A stretch of 64,000 bases of DNA from Oreohelix idahoensis (GCA_024509875.1 JAMPIV010004247.1:328501-392500), one strand, 5' to 3'. Shown: positions 53,801 through 59,440, counted from the first letter of the stretch. The notes: generated by a model not told the origin, from the sequence alone. Numbers and translations: made by a program.

Positions 53801-56800
53801 CGAAAAACAAAAGAAAAACCAACCAAAAATACTTAGCAACTACTCAGGGCTGACCTTCTAAGAGACATTATCACCCAGAATGAAATCAATTTTTCACCAC
53901 CTGCATTCAGCATTAATCAAACCGCCATTGGTGTTGGTCAAATGGAAATAAAACGACAATTAAATATTGTTGGCACTTTGATTATTTGCGTTGCCAGTTT
54001 AAGTTGAACTTCGTGATTTTACCACTTGCTTAAATTTTGCAAATGTCAAAAGTAGTTGTGAACCATTTTGCTGATCGGATTTTTGACCAATAGGATCATC
54101 TCATAACAGAAAATAATAAAAACTGACTCAGGCTACGACATGTCTCGTGCTGAATACCTTACTCAGCAAAATAAATGGTGCAAACAAACGGGCTCTGGTC
54201 TAGGTGTTTAAAAAAAGAGGTAAAGGTAACGGATCCCGTTACACGCCCATTGAGGCATATTGGGAATATGGTGTTAGGCCCATATTTTCTCAACCATCGG
54301 CACACTAGGGATGATGTGGTCAGCATCACGCCAGCCGCCTTAACCTTCCCAGAGTTGCTCTGGTACTCAATTGGGTCTGGGTCGACCTAAGAGCCGTTTG
54401 CGGCCTAAAAAAAAATAAACAGGCCCCCTGGCCTGAGATGGTCCTAAGTTTCCAAGAACATTATATGTTGGTGGAGAAACTATGGACGTTTCTACACTTG
54501 TTGATGATGGCATATGATGGGCAGATTGGGTGTCGTTCTGGACACCTCAGGCTTTCCCACCCTTCTCTCCCTTGTTAACAACATAGCAGTTGTCAGAGAT
54601 ATTTTTCTGGTTTTTTTTATTTTTAATTGTTTGCTTTTGTGTGTGTGTGCTGGGGGGAGGCCCACAAACATACATAATCACAATTTTACATTTTTTATTT
54701 ACTATATTTGGACTGAGAAGATGATGCCATGTTTTGATATCGGAAATCAGAATTATTATCTTGAATTAACTACACTATGTATCCTAATTCACCCGTGTGT
54801 TACCGGAGCCCGAAAGGGGAGCAAAGAATAGTAACACTGTTCCCTGCCATGCATGTCGTAGAAAGCGACTAAGGAGGGTTGTGCATGGGGCTGGTTACCC
54901 CATCCTGTAAAAAATTTAAACCACAAAAAAACTTCAACAAACATGGACAAGTCAGTTAAGGAAAATAAAACACAGCCATCTGAGACAGGGGAAGTTCTCT
55001 CGCTGGGAGGCGTATGATGCAACACAGAGAAAGCCGAAAGGAGTCTGTGTTACTGACTAACCTTCTTTCTTCTAGGAGAACTTCCAGAGTTGGCACCTGA
55101 ATTGGTGCTGTCCTCAGGACATGAAGACGAAAGTTCACACCACAGTGAAGGAGTAGCTCTTATGTTATCTAAAGAAGCACAGAAAGCACTCACTGAATGG
55201 GAAGCCGTTGGACCCAGAATAATAACAGCTACTTTTAAAACAGCTAAAAAGAAAATAAATGTAAATGTCATCCAATGTTATGCACCAACTAATGACAAAG
55301 AAGAGTCTGTGAAAGAAGCATTTTATACTAGACTACAGGAAATTATGGAAAAAGTAAAAAGAAGAGACATCACAATTTTGATGGGTGACATGAATGCAAA
55401 GATAGGTACAGTCAACACTGGCTTTGAAGAAGTCATGGGCTAGGAATAATGAATGAAAATGGGGAACTATTCTCAAACTTCTGTGCTTCAAATCAACTGG
55501 CTATAGGAGGAAGCATGTTTCCACATAAGAGAATACACAAGGCAACATGGATATCACCAGACCATAGAACAGAAAATCAGATTGATCATATATGCATAAA
55601 CAAGAAGTTTAGATCATCATTGCAGGATGTAAAGGTATATAGAGGAGCAGATGTGGCATCAGATCACCACCTTCTGATAGCCAAAGTAAAAATGAAACTC
55701 AAGAGATATGCAACAATGCAAAATTATAGACAACAATTTAATGTAGGACATCTAAGAAATCAAGAAACAAGAGACAAATTTGCGGTCACAATATCCAACA
55801 AATTCCAAGTGCTCCAACAGCTGGAAGATGTAGAGAATACAGAAGACTATTGGCAGCAAATCAAAACTGGATGGAATGAGACATGTGAAGAAATACTGGG
55901 GAAAAGGGAACGGCAACAAAAAGCATGGATAACAACAGAAACCATCAATAAGATAAAAAGACAGAAAAAACAAGAAAGCAGATTTAAACACAAGCAAAAC
56001 CAGAAGTTCCAAAGCCAAGGCTCAAGAAGTGTACACAGAAGCAAACAAAGAAGTAAAAAGAAGTATCAAAAGAGACAAGAGGAAGTATATTGAGGAGTTG
56101 GCAAGAGAGGCAGAAGATGCTGCAGCCAAAGGAAATATGAGAGAACTGTAATGCAGCACAAAGAAGCTAACAGGGAAATACAAGCAAACAAGTTGCCTCA
56201 TAAAAGACAAGAATGGAAAACTGCTCAGCAACATACAAGAGCAAATGAAGAGGTGGACAGAATATTCTGAGGACCTTCTGAATAGACCAGCCCCACAACC
56301 CCCCCCCCCCCCCCCGAATCCAGCCAGCAGAAGAAGAGCTACAAATTAACGGTGAAAGACCAACGAAGGAAGAAATAAAGAGAGCCATAAAGCTTCTAAG
56401 AGATGGAAAAGCGTCTGGACCCGACGGCATTCCAGTAGAGGCCATCAAAGCAGAAAGCAACACGGCTACAGAGATGTTATATAAATTACTTGGTAAAGTC
56501 TGGCAAAAGGAAGAGATACCGGCAGAATGGAAGGAAGGAAATCTGGTTAAGTTGCCTAAGAAGGGAAATTTACAAGAGTGCACAAATTATAGAGGAATAA
56601 TGTTACTATTAGTGCCAGGAAAAGTATTAAACAGGATTATCCTTGAGAGATTAAACGAGTCCATAGACAAGAAACTGAGAGATGAACAAGCAGGTTTTCG
56701 ACAAAACAGATCCTGTACAGACCAGATAGCCACTTTGAGAATAATAGTTGAACAAAGTCTGGAATGGAATTCACCACTATACATCAGATTTGTGGACTAC

Positions 56801-58473
56801 GAAAAGGCATTTGACAGTGTAGACAGAGAATCACTTTGGAAATTGATGAGGCATTTGGAGTTCCCCTGAAGATCATTAATTTAATAAAGAAAACATATGA
56901 AGACATGACATGCAGAGTTCTTCATGAAGGACAGCTTACAGAACTGTTTGGGATAAGAACGGGAGTGCAACAGGAATGCCTCTTGTCTCCATTTCTTTTC
57001 TTACTAGCAATATACTGGGTTATGAGAACATCGACAACACACAACAGAAATGGAATCCAGTGGACTCTGACTAAGCAGTTGGATGATCTGGATTTTGCTG
57101 ATGACTTGGCTCTTCTGTCCCATAACTGTAATCAGATGCAGGACAAATTGAAAACACTCGATGAGAGGTCACAGCAATTGGGTCTGAAAATTCACACGGA
57201 AAAGACAAAAATAATGAGAATAAATGCAGGTAATGATAACAGGGCTGAACTTGAAGAAACACCAATACAAGATGTAGAATCATACACATATCTTGGCAGC
57301 AATATAGACAAAGTTGGAGGGACAGACAGTGATATCAAAATAAGAATACAAAAAGCAAGAGGAGCTTTCATTGCATTGGGAAATATATGGAGATCAAGAG
57401 AAATCGGATCCAACATGAAAATAAGAATCTTCAACTCAAATGTGAAGTCAGTCCTATTGTATGACTCTGAGATATGGAGAACAACAAAGACAACAACCAA
57501 AAAGCTACAGACTTTCATAAATTGGTTCTTGCGTAGAATAGAGGGATTAAAATGGTATGACAAGGTTACCAATGTGGAACTGATGACAAGAACTAGACAA
57601 GTGCCAGTGGAACAAGAGATGAGAAGAAGACGATGGCTAGGACACACACTGAGGAAACTTGTTGATAACATTACAAGGCAGTCCTTGTTCTGGAACCCCC
57701 AGGGCAAGAAGGGCAGAGGTAGACCAAGAAGCACATGGAGAAGAGAGATGGAAACAGAGGTGAAAATGATGAGGAGAACGTGGAAAGAACTTGAGATGAT
57801 GGCACGTGACAGGAAGACTTGGCATGTGTTTGTTGAAGGCCTATGCTCCTTTGGGAGTGGAGGGTTATGAATGAATGAATGTATCCTAATTATAACACAT
57901 CAAGTGTTGAACATGATATTTTGTTTTTCTTTAAAAAAAAAAAAACCTGTTGAGGTGAAAAACAACTGTGAATAAGAAAACAACAAATTGAAAGAATACT
58001 CTGCACTAATATTACCATTTACAAAACGATTAAAAAAAAGTTTCGAAGTGTATGTAAGACAATATAATAACTATACATTGCCTACTCGGAATAACATCAT
58101 TATCAGTTAACTCGATTGCCATATCACGTGTGATTATGAGTAGGCTAGGCATATAGGCCTAATGGTAATACAGCACGATACTTCCACGTATTCAAACTGA
58201 CTGCTTGTATGGAATAGACCTGAACGAAAAAACAGCAAAACTTACCGTCACATTAGCCTTCGAAAGGGAAACGGCTCCTCTACAGCCAAACGCCGTCTCA
58301 TCCTCGGATTTATAATAACTAATAGTGCTGTCTTTCAAAACAATATAACGATCCTGCCATCCGTGTAGATAGTTCGTCCATTTACACAATGTTCCCGACA
58401 ACTCGGGCAATGGTTCATCCTCGAAATCATCCTCATCGTCGGTTAAACTTAACACATTACTTGCATCCGTCAT
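17758..58473 (-). CDS. CERT1: CERT1 ceramide transfer protein, whole gene (14 coding exons)
   Basis: CERT carries ceramide from the ER to the trans-Golgi for sphingomyelin synthesis. Joining 14 minus-strand exons gives 594 residues, close to the 598-residue vertebrate short isoform. Seen in order: PH domain (about 20-115) with the PI4P-groove residues K31, Y35, R42, Y53 and K55; Ser-rich motif starting at S132; coiled-coil-rich middle; FFAT-type motif at 324-330; START domain (about 368-594). Ceramide-contact positions known from human CERT map to E444, N465 (Gln in human), N502 and Y549; the membrane-facing Trp pair maps to W471 and W558. Introns are all GT-AG and phases agree. An in-frame TGA at 58561-58563 with no ATG before 58473 fixes the start. 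No counterpart of the vertebrate alternative 26-residue exon was recognised. Confidence 0.95.
18211..18394 (+). mobile_element. LINE-b 3' tip, (TAAG)n tail
   Basis: Contains AGACCTCCAGGACGACCC and GGAGGAAGATAGCCAATAGG, matching the 3' ends at 29.8 and 44.8 kb, and ends ACTAAGTAAGTAAG. Flanked by 12-bp duplications GAATATRTGAAA (18199-18210 and 18395-18406, one mismatch). In CERT1 intron 13, antisense. Confidence 0.88.
18808..18900 (-). mobile_element. Retroelement 3' end with (GAA)n tail, minus strand
   Basis: Minus-strand reading ends AAGGCGAACGAGGAAGAAG, the same terminal sequence as the fragment ending at 14545. Short and otherwise unrecognised. Confidence 0.4.
19240..19724 (+). mobile_element. 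LINE-f 5'-leader derivative with (AAC)n tail
   Basis: About 430 bp match the 5' leader of LINE-f at 47640-48065 (AACCCAGCAATGCACACT, CTCTGTGCAGGAC, TTGGAGAGCCCCC), then diverge into about 70 bp ending TAAACAACAACAACAAC. LINE copies normally keep the 3' end, so a leader-only copy with its own tail suggests a non-autonomous derivative. It ends 17 bp from the exon 13 donor. Confidence 0.7.
19742..19865 (-). CDS. CERT1: CERT1 exon 13 (START domain)
   Basis: Residues 512-552 plus one base. [14 protein letters not shown] and [11 protein letters not shown] match the vertebrate sequence; Y549 is the counterpart of ceramide-contact Y553. It is 124 bp, acceptor CCCTTAG, donor GTAAGA, ending in phase 1. 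A repeat tail ends only about 17 bp downstream of its donor. Confidence 0.95.
20190..20570 (-). pseudogene. LINE-d RT fragment, sense to CERT1
   Basis: The minus-strand translation reads [15 protein letters not shown] and LYLGSSTNL, the segment after the RT catalytic motif in LINE-d (57.1-57.35 kb). Several stops. Lies 110 bp downstream of exon 12, in intron 12. Confidence 0.8.
20680..20879 (-). CDS. CERT1: CERT1 exon 12 (START domain core)
   Basis: Residues 446-511. [11 protein letters not shown] is essentially invariant in CERT; W471 is one of the two exposed Trp residues that enter the membrane. N502 in [11 protein letters not shown] matches human N504. The position of human Q467 is Asn (N465). 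It is 200 bp, entering in phase 1 after ATTTCAG and leaving in phase 0 at GTGGGT. Confidence 0.95.
20985..21118 (+). mobile_element. SINE-B copy lacking its head
   Basis: Plus-strand copy of the SINE-B body: GGGAAGGTTAAGGCGCCCAG, AATATGGGCCTAACACTAT and CCTCAATGGGCGTGTAAC. The tRNA-like head is missing. In CERT1 intron 11. Confidence 0.75.
21800..23240 (-). pseudogene. LINE-e 3' half, split by a SINE
   Basis: Nearly parallels 63.0-64.0 kb on the other strand. Conserved words: [61 protein letters not shown] frameshift near 22540 and stops upstream make it non-functional. Its minus-strand 3' end carries an ATTATTATTGT tail (about 21797-21812). The 5' end is truncated at about 23240; SINE-B interrupts it at 22920-23198. 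Confidence 0.9.
22920..23198 (-). mobile_element. SINE-B full copy, nested in LINE-e
   Basis: Minus strand: a tRNA-like head with box A (TAGCATAGTGGTTAG) and box B (GGTTCGATCTC), then a body with CTGGGTCGACCCAGGAGCCG read in either sense and GGCCTAACACCATATTCCC. A-rich 3' end. Perfect 14-bp target duplication AAAGGGTTGTGATG (22906-22919 and 23199-23212). Confidence 0.93.
23804..23867 (-). CDS. CERT1: CERT1 exon 11 (START domain, short exon)
   Basis: Residues 424-444 plus one base. [20 protein letters not shown] aligns directly with the vertebrate GVTGHEVCNYFW segment. E444 is the counterpart of human E446, which contacts the ceramide head group. It is only 64 bp, with acceptor CTTTTTGTAG and donor GTAACT, ending in phase 1. 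Confidence 0.95.
23995..24200 (+). repeat. Dispersed repeat R, copy 2
   Basis: Shares GGGGCTAGTAACCTCA, AACTACAGCTGCAAGAGCAC, GCTTCATGCAACAGGACCAG and CTACAGTGGTGGCTC with the other R copies. In CERT1 intron 10, antisense, 130 bp upstream of exon 11. Confidence 0.65.
24201..25001. other. Intron 10 sequence, nothing recognised
   Basis: No exon or repeat recognised apart from the LINE-a target duplication at 24991-25001. Confidence 0.4.
25002..28330 (+). mobile_element. LINE-a, full-length RTE-like retrotransposon
   Basis: 3,329 bp bounded by perfect 11-bp target duplications AAATGCTGGCT (24991-25001 and 28331-28341). About 285 bp of 5' leader, one long endonuclease-RT reading frame, and a short 3' UTR ending in an (AAG)n-rich tail. 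Lies in CERT1 intron 10 in antisense. Confidence 0.93.
25287..28281 (+). pseudogene. LINE-a endonuclease-reverse transcriptase, one frameshift
   Basis: An apurinic-type endonuclease (residues about 20-270: [31 protein letters not shown]) is followed by the RT ([44 protein letters not shown], catalytic YADD at about 27495) and a C-terminal region ending in [10 protein letters not shown] and a terminal DGH. About 1,000 residues in all. One break is seen: an A7 run at 27543-27549, where A6 would join the two frames. The first in-frame ATG is 25287. Otherwise no stop interrupts it, so the copy looks young. Confidence 0.92.
28782..29940 (+). pseudogene. LINE-b, 5'-truncated, (TAAG)n tail
   Basis: Starts inside the [33 protein letters not shown], catalytic FADD, then [11 protein letters not shown] before a TGA at 29364-29366. 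The C-terminal part is frameshifted and recognisable as [20 protein letters not shown]. Ends ACTAAGTAAGTAAGTAA. Target duplication GGTTCTGCTTT (28771-28781 and 29941-29951), within a short tandem repeat of the target site. Confidence 0.88.
29972..30120 (+). repeat. Dispersed repeat R, copy 3
   Basis: CATGTCGTAAGAGGCAACTA, GTACATGAGGTTGGCAACCT, GAAACCATGGTTGCAAGAGC and GTAGTGGTGGCTCC match the other copies. It sits directly after the LINE-b target site and 90 bp below the exon 10 donor. Confidence 0.65.
30207..30374 (-). CDS. CERT1: CERT1 exon 10 (START domain, first part)
   Basis: Residues 368-423. The first START helix and strands include [26 protein letters not shown] and [16 protein letters not shown], close to vertebrate CERT. 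It is 168 bp, phase 0 on both sides, with acceptor CTTTCAG and donor GTAAGG. The 6.3-kb intron that follows holds two LINE insertions. Confidence 0.95.
31152..31188. repeat. A14 and G20 homopolymer tracts
   Basis: A14 (31152-31165), CTT, then G20 (31169-31188), in CERT1 intron 9. May be a collapsed or expanded sequencing-sensitive site. Confidence 0.9.
31363..31437 (-). CDS. CERT1: CERT1 exon 9 (Ser/Pro linker before START)
   Basis: Residues 343-367, a Ser/Pro-rich linker ([17 protein letters not shown]) ending in HHFYKE, which aligns with HRFVQK of vertebrate CERT. It is 75 bp, phase 0 on both sides, so skipping would keep the frame. Acceptor AATTAG, donor GTAAGT. It is placed mainly by its flanks because the linker itself is poorly conserved. 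Confidence 0.9.
31945..32394 (+). pseudogene. LINE-d 3' fragment, (TGAC)n tail
   Basis: Matches LINE-d 57.41-57.87 kb ([20 protein letters not shown] region, then [14 protein letters not shown]) with small deletions that break the frame. Imperfect 9-bp duplication ATTACTAAC/ATTACCAAC (31936-31944 and 32395-32403). Ends 48 bp below exon 8. Confidence 0.85.
32442..32528 (-). CDS. CERT1: CERT1 exon 8 (FFAT motif)
   Basis: Residues 314-342. Following [10 protein letters not shown] is EFYDAVD (324-330), the counterpart of the human FFAT motif EFFDAVE that tethers CERT to ER VAP proteins. It is 87 bp, phase 0 on both sides, with acceptor CTTTATAG and donor GTTTGT, a weaker donor than the others. 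The exon ends in a Lys/Glu-rich helix. Confidence 0.95.
32590..32953 (-). mobile_element. SINE-A full copy
   Basis: On the minus strand: head GGAGCCGTGCTGGTGTAATG with box A, box B GGTTCAAGCC, an internal ~66-bp duplication containing GTGTCGTCGACC twice, the shared central module, and a 3' A10 tract. Perfect 12-bp target duplication AACCCCTTGACT (32578-32589 and 32954-32965). In intron 7, sense to CERT1. Confidence 0.93.
32966..33729. other. Intron 7 sequence, AT-rich
   Basis: No repeat or exon recognised except an A-run near 33546-33564. Confidence 0.4.
33741..33953 (+). mobile_element. LINE-a 3' tip with internal duplication
   Basis: Perfect 11-bp target duplication ATGTAGTATAA (33730-33740 and 33954-33964). 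The LINE-a terminus (GACGCCACTAGGCGTGATGG) occurs twice, about 73 bp apart, before the GGAAGAAGAAGACGAAGA tail. Ends 44 bp from exon 7. Confidence 0.9.
33998..34090 (-). CDS. CERT1: CERT1 exon 7 (coiled-coil segment)
   Basis: Residues 283-313. The charged helix [20 protein letters not shown] leads to GGPDYE, the same landmark that precedes the FFAT region in vertebrate CERT. It is 93 bp, phase 0 on both sides, with acceptor GTTGCAG and donor GTAAGA. Confidence 0.95.
34091..34832. other. CERT1 intron 6, nothing recognised
   Basis: AT-rich intron without a recognised insertion. Confidence 0.4.
34833..34987 (-). CDS. CERT1: CERT1 exon 6 (conserved middle-region helix)
   Basis: Residues 232-282. 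[19 protein letters not shown] and [19 protein letters not shown] are highly conserved with vertebrate CERT. It is 155 bp, enters in phase 1 after a TTTTGCAG acceptor and leaves in phase 0 at AGA|GTAAGC. It is separated from exon 5 by only 255 bp. Confidence 0.95.
35243..35347 (-). CDS. CERT1: CERT1 exon 5 (divergent acidic linker)
   Basis: Residues 197-230 plus both split codons. This is the least conserved exon: an acidic run ([10 protein letters not shown]) followed by a linker. It was placed by position, by matching phases (enters in phase 1, leaves in phase 1) and by consensus splice sites (TTTTCAG acceptor, GTGAGT donor). Vertebrate CERT has a similar Asp-rich linker here (DDEDDF). Confidence 0.88.
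36028..37898 (+). pseudogene. Mutator-like transposase, two in-frame stops
   Basis: From 36045 to 37898 a single frame is open except for TAG at 36666-36668 and TGA at 37269-37271; the likely ATG (36028, [10 protein letters not shown]) is one frameshift upstream. Domains: Cys-rich N-terminal region (CCNVCK, CHTCEK), then [20 protein letters not shown] with the first catalytic Asp, [29 protein letters not shown] with the acidic residue, and [15 protein letters not shown]. These match the Mutator-like transposase family of metazoan genomes. A basic tail ([10 protein letters not shown]) ends it. Family assignment is from memory of these motifs. Confidence 0.82.
38321..38334. promoter_or_regulatory. 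Perfect X-box (RFX-type) palindrome
   Basis: GTTACCATGGTAAC is a perfect 14-bp palindrome that fits the RFX X-box consensus. It is inside the 3' non-coding part of the Mutator-like element, so it may be a transposon feature. Confidence 0.4.
38790..38945 (-). repeat. Dispersed repeat R, copy 4
   Basis: Minus-strand reading: CAAGGCGACTAATGTGAG, CATGGGGGCTGGCAACCT, CACAGAAACCACTTCTGCAA, GGACCTACCGCAGTG. Opposite orientation to the other copies. Confidence 0.65.
38946..39480 (+). pseudogene. LINE-g C-terminal fragment (RTE-like)
   Basis: [19 protein letters not shown], a TGA at 39072-39074, then [20 protein letters not shown] and [18 protein letters not shown], the standard C-terminal end of RTE-like elements. 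Ends in a GATGAGATGATGA tail. Confidence 0.85.
39712..39844 (-). CDS. CERT1: CERT1 exon 4 (start of middle region)
   Basis: Residues 152-195 plus the first base of codon 196. [20 protein letters not shown] matches the conserved helix after the Ser-rich motif of vertebrate CERT and is predicted to form coiled coil. It is 133 bp with acceptor TTCTTCAG and donor GTGAGT, ending in phase 1. Confidence 0.94.
39845..40639. other. CERT1 intron 3, AT-rich part
   Basis: No exon or repeat recognised. Confidence 0.4.
40640..40990 (-). pseudogene. LINE-d 3' fragment, sense to CERT1
   Basis: Minus strand reads like the LINE-d C-terminus (AACAAGATG, GGCCTATGTTCC at the 3' end, TTTTGTTGAAGG) with many stops. 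In intron 3. Confidence 0.75.
41188..41295 (-). CDS. CERT1: CERT1 exon 3 (Ser-rich regulatory motif)
   Basis: Residues 116-151. DSGYGSENN is followed by [12 protein letters not shown], the counterpart of the Ser-repeat motif in which vertebrate S132 is phosphorylated by PKD to switch CERT off; the Ser here is also residue 132. The exon is 108 bp, phase 0. Its acceptor is a tandem NAGNAG (TTTCAGCAG), so the exon may instead start at 41292 and lose one Gln. Confidence 0.93.
41296..42256. other. CERT1 intron 2, nothing recognised
   Basis: AT-rich, no exon or repeat recognised. Confidence 0.4.
42257..42334 (+). mobile_element. LINE-b 3' tip, about 78 bp
   Basis: GGCGATAGGATAGTATGG through ACTAAGTAAGTAAGTAAG matches the 3' end of LINE-b. 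Flanking duplication unclear (AACAG on both sides). Confidence 0.85.
42762..42878 (-). CDS. CERT1: CERT1 exon 2 (PH domain C-terminal half)
   Basis: Residues 77-115. The translation contains [19 protein letters not shown] and the closing PH helix [13 protein letters not shown], both near-identical to vertebrate CERT. It is 117 bp, phase 0 on both sides, with acceptor TTTTAG at its 5' side and donor GTAATT. The 15.4-kb intron before it separates the two halves of the PH domain. Confidence 0.95.
43073..43190 (-). repeat. Dispersed repeat H, second copy
   Basis: About 115 bp matching 6768-6886, including the same CTGACGA / GGCC hairpin / GTAAC sequence on the minus strand. It is preceded by an A22 run (43049-43070), and related sequence may extend to about 43320. 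In CERT1 intron 1. Confidence 0.6.
43877..44148 (-). mobile_element. SINE-A variant with a different 3' body
   Basis: The minus-strand head (GGGAGCCGCGCTGGTGTAAT, box B GGTTCAAGCCC, AGTGTCAACGACCGGGATTT) matches SINE-A, but the 3' part is unlike the other copies. Near-perfect 14-bp duplication CCAGTTCAWTCTTT (43862-43875 and 44149-44162). Confidence 0.82.
44438..44981 (+). pseudogene. LINE-b 3' fragment with internal deletion
   Basis: Starts at the GTGATATCACGAGA region and jumps over about 150 bp (CTTTAAATACC joined to TTATGTCCCAG) relative to the 29-kb copy. C-terminal [14 protein letters not shown] is readable. Target duplication TTACTAGA (44430-44437 and 44982-44989); (TAAG)n tail. Confidence 0.85.
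44990..47425. other. Unclassified intron 1 sequence, left part
   Basis: No protein similarity recognised. It has a 23-bp doublet (GGGAGTTAAGTGTTAAAGAT, 46979-47023), CpG-containing stretches and an AATAAA-like word at 45770. LINE-f inserted into it, so it was once continuous with 52188 onward. It could be an old LTR-type or DNA element, but no terminal repeats were found. Confidence 0.35.
47464..47611 (+). repeat. Two 74-bp monomers in LINE-f leader
   Basis: GTACCCGGAAACGGGGCCTC and the following 35 bases occur at 47464 and again at 47538. Tandem leader monomers are known as promoter units in some LINEs. Confidence 0.9.
47641..48224 (+). pseudogene. LINE-f first reading-frame region, degenerate
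   Basis: Two overlapping short frames (47641-47931 and 47889-48224), Trp-rich then basic. No nucleocapsid-like CCHC motif was visible, so identity as ORF1 is positional only. Confidence 0.4.
48489..52145 (+). pseudogene. LINE-f endonuclease-RT-RNase H polyprotein, broken
   Basis: Endonuclease: [29 protein letters not shown], then a one-base shift at about 48912 to [12 protein letters not shown] and [10 protein letters not shown] second shift in an A6 run near 49456 restores the frame for the [40 protein letters not shown], catalytic YADD. TAA at 50304 and TGA at 50796 interrupt it. RNase [28 protein letters not shown]; the final PGH motif is deleted. A CTCG...H...C zinc knuckle follows (51968-52018). 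Confidence 0.92.
52188..53079. other. Unclassified intron 1 sequence, right part
   Basis: Continuation of 44990-47425 before LINE-f inserted. Contains (ACAG)n at 52513-52526 and AATAAA at 52766. No coding recognised. Confidence 0.35.
53080..53137 (+). repeat. Left arm of an inverted-repeat pair
   Basis: ATCATGTTCAACCTCTGATG and GGTTATAATTAGGATACA are found reversed at 57880-57945. A related sequence is at 58813-58838. Possible transposon ends. Confidence 0.5.
53138..54224. other. Intron 1 sequence, nothing recognised
   Basis: No exon or known repeat recognised; it may be the interior of a transposon bounded by the inverted arms. Confidence 0.35.
54225..54402 (-). mobile_element. SINE-B copy, head truncated
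   Basis: Matches the SINE-B body at 22.9 kb (ACACGCCCATTGAGGCATAT through AGAGCCGTTTGCGGCC). The tRNA-like head is missing; the boundary runs into an A9 tract. Confidence 0.8.
54790..57879 (+). mobile_element. LINE-d, near full-length, (TGAA)n tail
   Basis: 3,090 bp between perfect 12-bp duplications TGTATCCTAATT (54778-54789 and 57880-57891). The leader resembles repeat R. Ends GTTATGAATGAATGAA. CERT1 intron 1, antisense, 370 bp from exon 1. Confidence 0.92.
55090..57870 (+). pseudogene. LINE-d endonuclease-RT, several breaks
   Basis: The N-terminal endonuclease segment with the first catalytic Asn and Glu (as FWNVRTM and ESRW in LINE-a) is missing. Remaining: [19 protein letters not shown], frameshift at 55441, VASDHHLL; decayed linker broken by a C18 tract (56299-56316); [39 protein letters not shown], frameshift near 56865, [13 protein letters not shown], catalytic FADD; C-terminal [12 protein letters not shown] to 57870. 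Confidence 0.92.
57880..57945 (-). repeat. Right arm of the inverted-repeat pair
   Basis: TGTATCCTAATTATAACACA and TCAAGTGTTGAACATGAT are the complement of 53094-53137. LINE-d inserted at the boundary of this arm. Confidence 0.5.
58246..58473 (-). CDS. CERT1: CERT1 exon 1 (start, PH domain N-terminal half)
   Basis: This exon encodes residues 1-76: an acidic leader ([10 protein letters not shown]) followed by the first PH-domain strands, with [22 protein letters not shown] and GCRG nearly identical to vertebrate CERT. G66 corresponds to human G67, whose mutation abolishes PI4P binding. The exon ends in phase 0 at a GTAAGT donor (58245-58240). The ATG has a purine at -3. Confidence 0.95.
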
Positions 58474-58940
58474 TATGAGCGTAGAGAATGTATCCAAGTC
58501 ACAGTTGAAGATAAATTTGTCGATGAAATGAGAGGAATAATTCTCAGCAGCTGCCTTCGGTCACTCCTCCATATTGTTTAGCTACGCCATATTGATATTT
58601 TATGTGTAACGGAAACGAGTATATATTGTTTGTCCTCCCCCATCCCCCCGAAATACTTGTCCCACTCCATATTTCTTTACATGACATGCCGGCTGGTGCC
58701 GACGATCATGTCTGTTAACAACTTTCTGCCCCAGTGCTGTTTATAACTTTTTACTAGTCTTATTTATTTTTATTTTTTTTTATTTTAATAATTGGTCAAG
58801 GAAAAATACCCTTGATGGCTTATAATTAGGACATATTCTAGTAGGTCTCAATTTTATGATGTAGGGCGACCTAGAGCCCCTTGATGATATAGGCCTAGAG
58901 AGTTACGCCAACTAAAATTTGGCCGCCATTTTCGGCTGTA
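58474..58940 (-). promoter_or_regulatory. CERT1 upstream region, putative 5' UTR/promoter
   Basis: No coding signal was seen. Reading the minus strand upstream of the ATG there is an in-frame TGA at 58561-58563, then ATATGGCG and ATATGGAGG words, and at 58919-58929 AAAATGGCGGC, a perfect match to the YY1-type element common in TATA-less animal promoters. The transcription start cannot be placed from sequence alone. Confidence 0.4.
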
Positions 58941-59343
58941 CCCGTATTACAGGAAAGTGGACCCAATCGCGAGTTTCAGACCCAATTTGCATTTTCGTTT
59001 AGGTTAACTAATAATTTGAAATAAAATTAGATGCAAATACAGTAGCACATATTTGTACTATTCTTTGTATGTCAACTAACAAAACAAAAAGAAGAAAACT
59101 AGTTTACTTACCGATTTGCTGAATAGAATAAGTAGCGTGAATTTTTAACACATACTCCGTTAAATTTTATATTCCGTCAGAATTCCACTATTTGGCAACA
59201 AATATTCCGTTAGAATTGCAACACTTAGCAAAACCTTCGATTTGAACTATTACCTAGTTTGAAATGTGGAAACTGGTGAATGACTGTTGTAGACACTGAC
59301 AGTTTTACTGGATCCAGTTGATAACATCAGTTTTTGTTTTCAT
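58941..59343. other. Upstream non-coding sequence
   Basis: No gene was recognised. In vertebrates POLK lies head-to-head with CERT1, but no POLK-like exon is visible here. Confidence 0.35.
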
Positions 59344-59440
59344 TAAAAATGCGACAATGTATAGATATTTTTAACAAAATCTAATTACATATTTTGGACC
59401 GGAGATTTTATTATAATTTTATTATATAATTATATTATAG
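59344..59440. repeat. 85-bp direct repeat, copy 1
   Basis: AAAAATGCGACAATGTATAG through GGACCGGAGATTTTATTATA recurs at 60121 with few changes. Both copies lead into a (TA)n array. Confidence 0.85.
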
